From positions 1 to 64,000 of the forward strand of contig NZ_JABFHO010000001.1 in assembly GCF_013404085.1 (NCBI RefSeq): a DNA stretch of 64,000 bases, written 5' to 3'. Both the position numbers and the translations under genes were made by a program. Origin of the DNA: Winogradskyella helgolandensis (lineage in GTDB: Bacteria > Bacteroidota > Bacteroidia > Flavobacteriales > Flavobacteriaceae). Below the pieces are notes generated by a model. It had not been told where the DNA came from, made no database searches, and saw only the letters and a list, made by a program, of their open reading frames with translations. Positions 25,948 to 36,000 of the stretch are shown here, piece by piece (position 1 is the first letter of the stretch; the number at the start of each line of letters is the position of its first letter).

Positions 25948-26538
25948 TTATTTTAATTTTTGAATAATAAAGTCTAAAATGCTTTGAACTGAGGTTTCTA
26001 TATCTTGATGATCTGTGACAATTTCTAAATCTGGATCCATCGGTGCTTCATATGGTGCAGAAATCCCTGTCATATTTTTAATCTCACCAGCTCTTGCCTT
26101 TTTATATAAGCCTTTCACATCTCTACGTTCACATTCCTCAAGAGACGTATTGACATAGATTTCAATAAAATTATCGACTCCAACGATGTGTTTAATATTT
26201 TCTCTATCTTCTATGTAAGGAGACACAAAGGCTGCCAAAGTTACGACACCAGCATCCACCATCAAATTGCTTATTTCTGCAATGCGTCTAATGTTTTCTG
26301 TACGATCTTCTGGCTCAAAACTAAGGTCCTTATTAATACCTTGTCTAATATTATCACCATCTAAACTAAAGGTTGAAATCCCTTTCTTATGCAGTTCTAT
26401 TTCTACCAAATTTGCTAAAGTAGACTTCCCTGAACCAGACAAACCGGTAAACCACAACAAAAAAGAGCGGTGCTCATGTAGTGTCTCGCGATCTGTTTTT
26501 GTAACCTTATAATCGTGCCTAACCGTATTTAAGCTCAT
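25948..26538 (-). CDS. cysC: Adenylylsulfate (APS) kinase
   Basis: Phosphorylates APS to PAPS; 196 residues, the usual stand-alone size. P-loop FLLWFTGLSGSGKSTLANLV near 27-46, FSLDGDNIRQGINKDLSFEP near 57, RTENIRRIAEISNLMVDAGV near 79 and FVSPYIEDRENIK near 104, all family signatures, then IEIYVNTSLEECERRDVKGL. Its ATG overlaps the stop of the DUF2061 gene (ATGA at 26535-26538). Because no PAPS reductase gene is seen nearby, PAPS from this operon may serve the two sulfotransferases of the EPS locus. Confidence 0.97.
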   Translation of the reverse strand: MSLNTVRHDYKVTKTDRETLHEHRSFLLWFTGLSGSGKSTLANLVEIELHKKGISTFSLDGDNIRQGINKDLSFEPEDRTENIRRIAEISNLMVDAGVVTLAAFVSPYIEDRENIKHIVGVDNFIEIYVNTSLEECERRDVKGLYKKARAGEIKNMTGISAPYEAPMDPDLEIVTDHQDIETSVQSILDFIIQKLK

Positions 26539-26993
26539 AATTCATTTAGTTTATTTAATCGCTTTCTTTCATTTAGTTTATTTAATCGCTTTCTTTCATT
26601 TCTTTTATCTAAACCGTAATTGATTCGATACCATAATTTTTCATGACCAAAATACAACAACATTTTTGTTATTACTTCTGCTCCTCCTATTTTAAGACCA
26701 GTTAATGGATTTCCAGTCACTATCCAACCTAGAAAAATGGTATCTAAAGTCCCTACTCCACGCCATGAAAACGTTTTTAATATATGACGCTTATTCGACG
26801 ATTTTATAGTCGACTTAAACCATACGCGCTCGTGTACATAATACAACACCATCTTAGTAACCATTTCATAAGCACCCATTTGAACCCCTATGGAAAAGTC
26901 ACCAGAAATAAACCATGACAACAACAGCGTATCTAAAGTCCCAATGATACGCCAAGTTATCGTTTTGGCAATATGTCGTTTACTAAATTTCAT
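26535..26993 (-). CDS. Tandem DUF2061 membrane protein with duplicated C-terminal nonapeptide
   Basis: A 152-residue protein with two DUF2061 copies, about 5-60 and 67-125. Each reads R-H-I-x-K-T-x-x-W-R-x-x-G-T-L-D-T, then a short hydrophobic stretch and a membrane-facing K-M-x-L-Y-Y-x-H-E-x-x-W end. Most such proteins are short single- or double-domain membrane proteins of unknown function; I infer a role with sulfate activation only from its lead position in the cysC/D/N operon. The C-terminus contains a 9-residue repeat NERKRLNKL twice, from a 27-bp in-frame tandem duplication at about 26541-26597. A promoter-like element lies about 85 bp upstream. Confidence 0.88.
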   Translation of the reverse strand: MKFSKRHIAKTITWRIIGTLDTLLLSWFISGDFSIGVQMGAYEMVTKMVLYYVHERVWFKSTIKSSNKRHILKTFSWRGVGTLDTIFLGWIVTGNPLTGLKIGGAEVITKMLLYFGHEKLWYRINYGLDKRNERKRLNKLNERKRLNKLNEL

Positions 26994-27075
26994 TAGACCC
27001 GAATTGCAATTAAATTTTAATTTACATCTTTTAACCCATTACTCTATTACTTAGGCAGAGTATTTCATTATAATT

Positions 27076-27108
27076 TGCAAATCTAAAATAAAATCTAAGA
27101 CTATCTTA
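27076..27108 (-). promoter_or_regulatory. Promoter-like element with TAAGA-N3-TCTTA palindrome upstream of DUF2061/cysC (copy 2)
   Basis: The -7 box TAGATTTG is at 27078-27085 and the palindrome at 27096-27108, with the same 10-bp spacing as copy 1 at 21713-21745 and one mismatch over 33 bp. The predicted transcript start near 27071 gives a leader of about 78 nt before the DUF2061 ATG. The flanks outside the 33 bp do not match copy 1, so the conserved block looks functional rather than part of a longer duplication. Confidence 0.6.
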
Positions 27109-27552
27109 ACTTAATTAGATTTATTAGCTGCTATTGAACACAATTAAGTATTTAAGAATTAAAAAAAATGATCATTTAAAGCCTTTTAAAAACTAAAAGT
27201 AAAACGGATAAACACAAAATCACTTAAAAATTAGACCCCTTAAATAAGTCCATCCGAATTCAGCTTCAGTACTCCTTAACAAAGATTATTAAAAACCGAC
27301 CTAGAAAAATTAAATCTTAAAGCAGAATTCGATATGTTTTTCAACTTAGAATTATTAGTAAATCATTTAATTAAGCATTTTAAACATAGAAATATTAATC
27401 TTGCTCTTAAAAATTCACAAAAAAAAAGTTAAGCAAATCACCGCCGCTTAAGTCCCTGACCAAAAAACACTTAGCGCAATTTCACCCAAATCCTTAATGT
27501 AAGGTTAATCGTTTCGTAATACTTGAATTTTATAGTTAAAAAAATCTTTCAC

Positions 27553-27560
27553 TATATTTG
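27553..27560 (+). promoter_or_regulatory. Candidate -7 promoter box for the first T9SS protein
   Basis: TATATTTG matches TAnnTTTG and sits 157 bp before the ATG of the large secreted protein. The nearest TTG (27523-27525) is 27 bp away, longer than usual, so support is partial. Confidence 0.4.
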
Positions 27561-27716
27561 CAACCCCCTATATCTACAGTACTTATGGCTTATTTTGGCA
27601 TTTTAACTTTTAACAACATTTTATATAGTTGTACAGTTTTAATTTGTAGGTTTTTTCCTTAAAAACTTATAGTTACAACTTACATTTCACCCTAAAAATT
27701 AAAAACAAATTAACAC

Positions 27717-30700
27717 ATGAAACACATTTACTTATTTTTAATTACTCTATTTATTGGGAGTTTAGGTTATTCTCAAGGGATTGAAACCTTTCAAAACATT
27801 TGTACCAGTTCTTGTTCTCCTTCCAATACTAGTTATGGCACCAGGTCATGGACAGGAAATGATGGTTCAACATGGACAGCTACAAACTCTAGAACTGATC
27901 AAACTATTGTTAATGAAGCCATGACAATGAATGATGATAAAGCTAACACTTATATTCAATCTGGCACAATTTCTGGAGGAGTTGGGGACATTACTATTAC
28001 TACACAATTGAAATTTTCTGGTGGTAGTGGAACTTTAGATGTATTAATTAACGGCACAAGCGTTGGAACAGTACCTTATAGTGGAGCTGTACAAAGCACA
28101 ACAATTTCAGGTATAAATGTACCTGGTGATATCGTAATTAGAATAGATAACAATATAGGTGGATCAAGTAGTGGTGGTGCAGACAGAGTTGCAGTCGATG
28201 ACATTACTTGGACAGCTGGTACCCCAGCGTGTGAAGCACCAACGACTCAAGCATCATTATATAACACAACTGCTCTAGGAACAACTTCTGCTACATTAAA
28301 CTGGACCGATGGAAATGGTGACGAAGTATTAGTTCTAGTAAAAGAAGGCTCAGCTGTTGATGAAGATCCTACAAGTGCAACTGATTACACAGGTGATAGT
28401 GTTTTTGGAACTGGAGATGATCTAGGCACGGGGAATTATGTGGTACAATCTGGTTCTGCAACTAGCTCAGTAAGCATTACTGGTTTATCTGAAGCAACTA
28501 CTTATCATGTTGCTGTTTATGAATATAATACTACTGACACCTGTTATTTAACACCTGCCTTAACTGGTAGTTTTACAACAGCAGATATTACTAAAGTACA
28601 ATTTAGTTCGACATCCGCTTCTGTAGCTGAAAGTGCAGGCACATATGATTTAGTTATAGAGATTGCTAATGAAGATGTTGCAGCAACAACGTTTGATGTG
28701 GTGTTAACTTCTGGAGATGCTTCTGATATTGACTCTTATACGACGCAATCTGAAACGTTCCCAGGAAGTTCTACTACAGATATAACGGTTACTATTACAG
28801 TAACTGATGATGCTATTATTGAAACTGATGAAGTGTTTACATTTGAAATTCAAAATGTCGCTGGAGGAAATAGTGCTGCTACGGGAACAAACAACATTTT
28901 TGATTTAACGATTACAAATAATGATTTTCCAACAACTGTAGAATTCATATCAAGCTCTGCATCTGTTTCAGAAGGTGTTGGCACTTATGATTTGGAATTT
29001 ACGATTGCTAATGAAGATGCTACAGCTACTAGTTTTGAAGTCGTTCTTACTGGTGGTGATGGAGATGCTGCTGATATTAATGGTTACACGACTCAAACTG
29101 TAACATTCCCTGGAGGATCTGCAGTAAATCAAGTTGTTACCTTAACTGTTACTGATGACGCTCTTCTTGAAGCTAATGAAACTTTAACTTTTGAAATACA
29201 AAGTGTAACTGGTGGCAGTAGTGCGGTTGCAGGAACAAACAATTCCTTTACACTAACACTAACAAATAATGATGTAGCGCCTCCAATTGCATTACCTTAT
29301 AGTGAAGATTTTTCAGATTGTGGTACTGCAGAGTGGACTCCGTATGATGAAGCTGGTAATGACGAATGGATTTGCTCATCTGGGGAATACGCTATTAATG
29401 GGTTCTCTAGCACAGATGACACTGATTGGTTAATCTCAGATTTCACAATTGATTTTAGTGCTTATGCATCAGTAAACATTGATATAACAACTCAAGAGCA
29501 GTTTGGAGACACAACAAACACTCCAGGTGAATTTGATCTATTGTACTCAACAGATTATACAGGTGGAGATCCAACAACAGCCACTTGGACCGCACTTACC
29601 TTTGACCCAAATAATACATCAACTGGGTTTGGACTATCCTTAGCTTCTGTAACTACTGTAGATGCATCAAGCATAACAGGTACGGCGTATTTAGCTTTTA
29701 AATATGATATGAATTTTGGTAATGGTGCGGAAGATTGGAGAGTGCAAAACATTGACATCTATGAGGATATTGCTTTAGATGCAGATACGGAAGCAACCGA
29801 CCCTAATACACAAATTGCTACCACAACAATTATTGCTGCCGACGCAACAACAAGTATTACATCTCTCGATGCTTTTGCTTTTAGCATCTATGACTTTGGT
29901 TCTACAGATGGTTTACCTACAAATATAACAATGATGAGTTTTGTTCCAGGTGCTAACAATACAACAGACTGGTCAGATCATATCCAAGGTATCACTTTAG
30001 TTGATGAAAATGCAGCAACATACACTCCTACAACAACGACAATAAACGATACTGAAATCATTTTAGAGTTCAGCACACCTATTGTCATTGCTGATGATTC
30101 TATTTTGGAGTTTACTTTAGGGTTTTACTTAAATACAACAAACATTGTAGATCGTAGTGTCATTCAGTTTCAAATTGATTCTGCTTCAAATGGCTTTGCC
30201 GCCAATACTAGTGGTTCTGGTTTTGCGGATCCTTTTTCTGGTGACGTTATTGGTAATAATATTATTGTAGATGTTGATGCTACGGAACTTATTTTCTCTC
30301 AACAACCCTCTGATACAGAAACTAATGCTACAATAGCTCCAAGTGTAACGGTTTCTGGAGTTGATGCCAATGGTAATTTAGATACAGATTATAATTTAGA
30401 TATAGCAATCACCTCTACAGGTACACTTACAGGAACCCCTGTAACAGAAACTGCCGTTAGTGGTATTGCAACATTTTCTACATTAACTCACACAGCAGTT
30501 GCAACAGGCTTAGAATTAACTGCTGATGATGGATTATTATCACCTTTAGTTAGCACAACTTTTGACATTACAGCTCCCATGGTTGGAGCTATAGATTTGT
30601 TCTTCTCAGAATATATTGAAGGATCAAGCAACAATAAATATCTTGAAATCTACAATGGCACAGGAGCTACAGTAACACTTGCCGATTATTCAGTTGAATT

Positions 30701-32708
30701 ATATTCTAATGGCGCTACATCAGCTAGCAATACTGAAAATTTTGGATCTGGATTCCCTACAACATTAGCAAGTGGAGAAGTTATTGTACTAGAGAACTCT
30801 TCTGCCTCAATTTATGTTGGAACGGTATATAGTAGCTCTGTATGTAATTTTAATGGTGATGATGCTTTGGTTCTGAAAAAAGATGGAGTTATTATAGATA
30901 TCATTGGTAGTATAGGATGTGATCCGGGAAGTGAATGGACTGAAGGATCAAATGACACTTCAGATCGCACACTTATAAGAAACTCAGATATCTGTGGAGG
31001 TGTTACTGTAAATCCAGCGAGTTGCATATTCCCTACACTAGGAACTGAATGGACGGGTTACACACAAAATTATATTGATGATTTAGGGTCTCATACTGCT
31101 ATGTGTGGAGCACCTATTAACTACACATTTAATGGTTCATGGTCTCCAAGCGATCCAAATGGCACAGCTACTGCTAGTGATGACATCATAATCACTTCTG
31201 GTAACGCAACGATTACAGCAAATACAACTGCAAATTCCGTGACCGTTAACCCAGGAGCCGCGATCACAGTAGATGACATTGCGACACTTACGCCTACCAA
31301 TGGTTTAATATTAGAATCAACGTCTTCTAGTTTCTCTAGTTTAATATTAAATGGTACAATTATAGGTACCATTACTTACGAACGTTTTGCTAATGCCTAT
31401 AACAATACTGCTGGAGGCAACGACCTTATTACCCCACCGCTTTCAGGGCAATCTTGGTCAGACTTTTTAACCACAGGCTCTAACAGTACGGATTTATTAG
31501 ACAACGGACTAACATCTCCTACCACTTATGCTTTTGCACCTTTTGAAAAATCGGCAAGTGCTTACGTTAACTATACTGATGCTACGTCTGCTACTTTAAA
31601 TAGTGGTCTAGGCTATAGAGTGGCTACAGATTCTGGAGCAAATTTAACATTTACAGGTTCTGCAGCAGACGATACCGTCACTATAGGTATTGAGACTTCA
31701 GGCTCTAGTTATGCCTCATGGAATCTTATTGGAAATCCATATCCGTCATATGTAGATATGGAGGCCTTTTTAGAATATGAAAATATCCCAGAGCAAAGCA
31801 ACATTGATCTTATAGGCACTGCCACTGGGCTTTATGGTTACAATGGCACTAGCAATGGTTGGGCAACCTTTACGCTTGCCAATGCCTCTGGAGTATTAAT
31901 TGCTCCAGGACAAGGTTTCTTCGTATCCTCTCGAGATGCTAGTTCTGATTTATACTTTACAACAGAAATGAGAACATCAGGTACTTCTGATGACTTTATT
32001 GCTGGTCGAAATGCCAATCCTTTAACCTATTTAAAACTAAAGGCCAGTACAACTAATAATAGTTATAACACTGATTTTTATTTTAATAATAATTCTAGCT
32101 TAGGTTTAGATTTAGGTTATGATGCTAAAATCTGGGGAGGTACTGCACCAGCGTTTGCACTATATTCTCATTTAGTTGAAGACAATACCGGATTACCAAT
32201 GGCTTTACAGTCTTTAAACACTACGGATTTAAATGACGTATCAATTCCTTTAGGAGTTCATGCTAACCAAGGTGAGCAATTAACCTTTAGCATCGCAGAT
32301 TCTACATTAGGAAGTGATGTTCATGTTTATTTAGATGATAACGTATTAAATACATCAACCTTATTAAATACTGGAGATTATGTATTAACGCCTAATACAG
32401 ATTTATCTGGAACAGGAAGATTTTATCTTAGAACGACACAAACGACATTGTCTTCTATAGATAATAACTTTGATCACTTAAATATATACACCAATAAGGC
32501 AGATAAAACTATTGTTATTGCTGGTCAGTTAGTAGAGTCTACAACAGCATCTGTTTATGATGTTCAAGGACGTTTAGTCGTTTCAACGCTATTAGAAACT
32601 GCAAACAGAACTCAAACAATAGATGTCAGTCAATTAAATGATGGTGTGTATGTGGTAAAACTGCATAATGCAGCTCAAAATAAAACTCAAAAAGTGATTA
32701 TTAGATAA
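27717..32708 (+). CDS. Giant secreted T9SS-substrate protein with Calx-beta and lamin-tail domains
   Basis: A 1663-residue surface or secreted protein. Signal peptide KHIYLFLITLFIGSLGYSQ (residues 2-20). Two tandem Calx-beta-like domains (about 292-402 and 403-518) with the acidic TVTDDAIIETDE and TVTDDALLEANE loops. A jelly-roll segment follows (about 522-680). A lamin-tail (LTD) domain is at about 959-1100 (LFFSEYIEGSSNNKYLEIYN). The last 80 residues are a type A T9SS sorting domain (VYDVQGRLV near 1600, ending NKTQKVIIR). From about 1136 onward it is paralogous to the next gene. Low Lys/Cys, rich Thr/Ser/Asp, as usual for adhesins; a specific function is not readable. A strong terminator follows. 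Confidence 0.9.
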   Translation: MKHIYLFLITLFIGSLGYSQGIETFQNICTSSCSPSNTSYGTRSWTGNDGSTWTATNSRTDQTIVNEAMTMNDDKANTYIQSGTISGGVGDITITTQLKFSGGSGTLDVLINGTSVGTVPYSGAVQSTTISGINVPGDIVIRIDNNIGGSSSGGADRVAVDDITWTAGTPACEAPTTQASLYNTTALGTTSATLNWTDGNGDEVLVLVKEGSAVDEDPTSATDYTGDSVFGTGDDLGTGNYVVQSGSATSSVSITGLSEATTYHVAVYEYNTTDTCYLTPALTGSFTTADITKVQFSSTSASVAESAGTYDLVIEIANEDVAATTFDVVLTSGDASDIDSYTTQSETFPGSSTTDITVTITVTDDAIIETDEVFTFEIQNVAGGNSAATGTNNIFDLTITNNDFPTTVEFISSSASVSEGVGTYDLEFTIANEDATATSFEVVLTGGDGDAADINGYTTQTVTFPGGSAVNQVVTLTVTDDALLEANETLTFEIQSVTGGSSAVAGTNNSFTLTLTNNDVAPPIALPYSEDFSDCGTAEWTPYDEAGNDEWICSSGEYAINGFSSTDDTDWLISDFTIDFSAYASVNIDITTQEQFGDTTNTPGEFDLLYSTDYTGGDPTTATWTALTFDPNNTSTGFGLSLASVTTVDASSITGTAYLAFKYDMNFGNGAEDWRVQNIDIYEDIALDADTEATDPNTQIATTTIIAADATTSITSLDAFAFSIYDFGSTDGLPTNITMMSFVPGANNTTDWSDHIQGITLVDENAATYTPTTTTINDTEIILEFSTPIVIADDSILEFTLGFYLNTTNIVDRSVIQFQIDSASNGFAANTSGSGFADPFSGDVIGNNIIVDVDATELIFSQQPSDTETNATIAPSVTVSGVDANGNLDTDYNLDIAITSTGTLTGTPVTETAVSGIATFSTLTHTAVATGLELTADDGLLSPLVSTTFDITAPMVGAIDLFFSEYIEGSSNNKYLEIYNGTGATVTLADYSVELYSNGATSASNTENFGSGFPTTLASGEVIVLENSSASIYVGTVYSSSVCNFNGDDALVLKKDGVIIDIIGSIGCDPGSEWTEGSNDTSDRTLIRNSDICGGVTVNPASCIFPTLGTEWTGYTQNYIDDLGSHTAMCGAPINYTFNGSWSPSDPNGTATASDDIIITSGNATITANTTANSVTVNPGAAITVDDIATLTPTNGLILESTSSSFSSLILNGTIIGTITYERFANAYNNTAGGNDLITPPLSGQSWSDFLTTGSNSTDLLDNGLTSPTTYAFAPFEKSASAYVNYTDATSATLNSGLGYRVATDSGANLTFTGSAADDTVTIGIETSGSSYASWNLIGNPYPSYVDMEAFLEYENIPEQSNIDLIGTATGLYGYNGTSNGWATFTLANASGVLIAPGQGFFVSSRDASSDLYFTTEMRTSGTSDDFIAGRNANPLTYLKLKASTTNNSYNTDFYFNNNSSLGLDLGYDAKIWGGTAPAFALYSHLVEDNTGLPMALQSLNTTDLNDVSIPLGVHANQGEQLTFSIADSTLGSDVHVYLDDNVLNTSTLLNTGDYVLTPNTDLSGTGRFYLRTTQTTLSSIDNNFDHLNIYTNKADKTIVIAGQLVESTTASVYDVQGRLVVSTLLETANRTQTIDVSQLNDGVYVVKLHNAAQNKTQKVIIR

Positions 32709-32730
32709 TACGCTTTAATTTATAAATCAA

Positions 32731-32765
32731 AAGAGGCTTGCTTAATACGCAAGCCTCTTTTTTTT
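32731..32765 (+). terminator. Intrinsic terminator
   Basis: An 11-bp perfect stem AAGAGGCTTGC/GCAAGCCTCTT with a 7-base loop and a T tract, 22 bp after the stop of the first giant protein. Confidence 0.92.
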
Positions 32766-32939
32766 GAACTAGACTAAAAACGCTAAATTATTGACAATTC
32801 CTACATTTAGACCACTCTAAATGTGAATTTTACATTCTAATCAAACTTTTAAATCTGCTTTTTAGTAATCTCGCAAGTCAAAGTTGAAACCATCAAAATA
32901 TGTTTTTGGAGATATTTCAACTTTTTAACATAATTTTAA

Positions 32940-32967
32940 TTGAAAGTTCAATATTTTTATATATTTG
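32940..32967 (+). promoter_or_regulatory. Bacteroidota-type promoter for the second T9SS protein
   Basis: TTG at 32940-32942 and TATATTTG at 32960-32967 are separated by 17 bp, the arrangement expected of the housekeeping Bacteroidota promoter. The leader to the ATG at 33086 would be about 113 nt. Confidence 0.6.
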
Positions 32968-33085
32968 TTATTAAGTTATCCAAGAAACCCTTCTATTTCC
33001 TGTTTATCTAAGCTCCAAATTCTACTTTTTTATTTTATTTCTATTTTGTTAATAATGGTATTAATCATCAACTGATACATTATTT

Positions 33086-36000
33086 ATGAAAAAAATTACG
33101 TTTTTGCTATTATCCTTAATGGTCGTGTGCTCATATGGGCAAGTTTCAATTACCGAAGACTTCACTGGAGGTCTTCCCACTGGATGGACAGACACCTATG
33201 ACAGTACAACATTACAATCATGTGCCGGTACATCGTTTAGAGATAATATTTGGAGCACGTCAGGCGGCAATATGACTACTAGTAATTATGCTGGAATATC
33301 TAACGGTACAGACATAACATATTCTATAGATTATAAAGTTGTAGATTATTATGCTACAACTTCAGCAACAGCTGATGGATGGGGAAGTGCAGACTTGCAA
33401 TATTCTACTGACAATGGAACAACCTGGATTACAGTAGTAACTCTTAATGACTCTAATGATAGTAACTCTATCGTATGCACAACATTTGGAGGAACAATCC
33501 TTGGTGCCTCAGTCCCAACAGGTTCGGATTTAAAATTCAGAATATTAAACACCTGGCTTGCTGGAGATTATTACTTTTACATTGATAATTTTGTAGCCAC
33601 TCAAGTTAGTTTAGTTCCACCTAATTGCGATTCTAACATTACATCAGGCACTACTGATTTTCCTATCGACGGAACATTAACATGGTCTGCTGCAACCGGA
33701 ATCCCTACAGGTTATAAAATTACGATGGGTTCTACTACGGGAGGAACTGACATAGCCAACAATGTAGATTTAGGTACTACAATATCCTACACACCAACAG
33801 GTTTAGCATATAGCACTACGTATTATACAACGATTACACCTTACAATGCCAATGGTGATGCTACCGGCTGTACTGAACAATCATTTTTAGTTGAAGACGC
33901 ACCACCTGCGGGTACAAATTGTGCTAACCCGTTAGATGTAGGCACTCTTCCGTATACAGCTATCGCTCAAACGACTGCTGGTTTTGGTGATGATTATTCA
34001 GGATCACCAGGTGGTACTGGTTGTACAACGACTAGTGCTTATTTAAATGGGGATGATATTGTTTATTCATATACCTCGGATGAAGATGGCTCAATTGATG
34101 TTGATTTGACTAATATCACAGATACTTACACAGGCGTATTTATCTACAGTGATTGTACTGACATCGGTACGACTTGTGCAACAGGAGATTACAACGGCTA
34201 TTATGATGGCACTTTAGATTTAAATATTTCTAACTTCCCTGTTTTAAATGGGACAACATACTACATCGTAGTATCTACGTGGGCAACTCCACAAGACACA
34301 ACCTACGACCTCTCTGTAACTAAAGGTGCAACTTGCTTACCAGTAACCGGACTAACAATAGACAGTTTTACAGCCGAAGAAGTACAAGTGAGTTGGACGG
34401 CGAGTTCTTCTGGCGAGAGTAATTGGGAAGTTTTAGTTCAAGCCGATGGCACAGGGTCACCTACATCTGGAACTGCATCAGCAACTAATCCATACACAGA
34501 AAGCGGCTTAACTGAACTCACGGCATACGAAGTCTACGTAAGAGCAGATTGTGGTGGTGGAGATTATGGTGACTGGGTTGGCCCTGTAGATTTTACAACT
34601 TCAGCCTTATGTCCTGATGTATCTGATATAACCATTGACAGTTTCACTGCTGATTCGGTAACCGTTAGCTGGACTAATGGCGGAACTGAAGACGATTGGG
34701 AAGTTTTAGTGCAAGCAGATGGTACAGAATCTCCTGCATCTGGAACTGCAACAACAACTAATCCATATACAGAAAGCGGCTTAACAGGAAATACCGACTA
34801 CGAAGTGTATGTCAGAGCAAATTGTACAGATGCTAGTAATGGTTTTAGCGAATGGGTAGGACCTGTCGATTTTACGACTGCGTGCGAAGCTGTAACTACT
34901 TTTCCATATTTAGAGTCTTTTGAAGGTATTACAAGTGGTCAACCGGAGTGCTGGTCTATAGAAGGAACAACCACAAATCCATCTTATCATTTTTCGAGCT
35001 ACGCCACAGGTTATTCTGGAAGAGGCATGAGATTTGATTCTTATTATAACAGTTCCGGAACAACTTCAGAATTAATCACGCCGACATTTGATGCTTCTGC
35101 ATTGACTACACTTCAATTAAAATTTCAATACAAAAACCCAACTGGTGGTAATTTTGAAATCTTAGTATCTACAAATGGAGGTACAACTTACACTTCTATC
35201 AGCACAGGTTTAACTGAACAAGTGGAATGGACTGAAGCAACTTATGATATATCTTCATATATTTCTAATGATATATTAATAAAATTTAAAGGTACTAGTA
35301 ACTGGGGATCTGGTGATGCCTATATTTATTTAGATGAAGTGCTAGTAAGAGCAATTCCTACATGTCCAGACCTTACCGGTTTAACAATAGATAGTTTTGC
35401 TGCTGAAACCGCTGAGATTAGCTGGACCTCTGGTGGTTCTGAAACCGACTGGGAAGTTTTAGTTCAAGCCGATGGTACTGGTTCACCCGAATTAGGAACT
35501 CCTGCTACTACATCTAGCAACCCGTATAGTGCAACAGGATTAACCGAGCTAACCGCTTATGAAGTTTATGTAAGAGCTGATTGTGGTGGCACATATGGTG
35601 CATGGTTAGGTCCTGTTGATTTTACAACTTCAGCCTTATGTCCTGATGTATCTGATATAACTATTGATAGTTTCACTGCGGATTCGGTAACTGTTAGCTG
35701 GACTAATGGCGGAACTGAAGATGATTGGGAAGTTTTAGTTCAAGCAGATGGCACAGGGTCTCCTGTATCTGGAACCGCAACAGCAACCAATCCATATACT
35801 GAAAGCGGCTTAACTGAACTAACGGCTTACGAAGTCTATGTCAGAGCTGATTGTAATGATGCCAGTAACGGCTATAGTGAATGGGTTGGCCCTGTTGATT
35901 TTACAACTGAAGCTACTCCTATCACAAGTTTCCCTTACGCAGAAAACTTTGATTCTGGTGCAGGTGGTTGGTCTGTAGATAATGGCCTTTGGGAATTAGG

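Larger units (their letters stand above)
26994..27716. other. Divergent intergenic region with promoters for both sides
   Basis: No coding frame is supported. The left part holds the leftward promoter-like element (27076-27108) for the DUF2061/cys operon, and the right part a rightward -7 box (27553-27560) for the large secreted protein. The middle, 27110-27540, is AT-rich with no hairpin or repeat that stands out. Confidence 0.55.
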
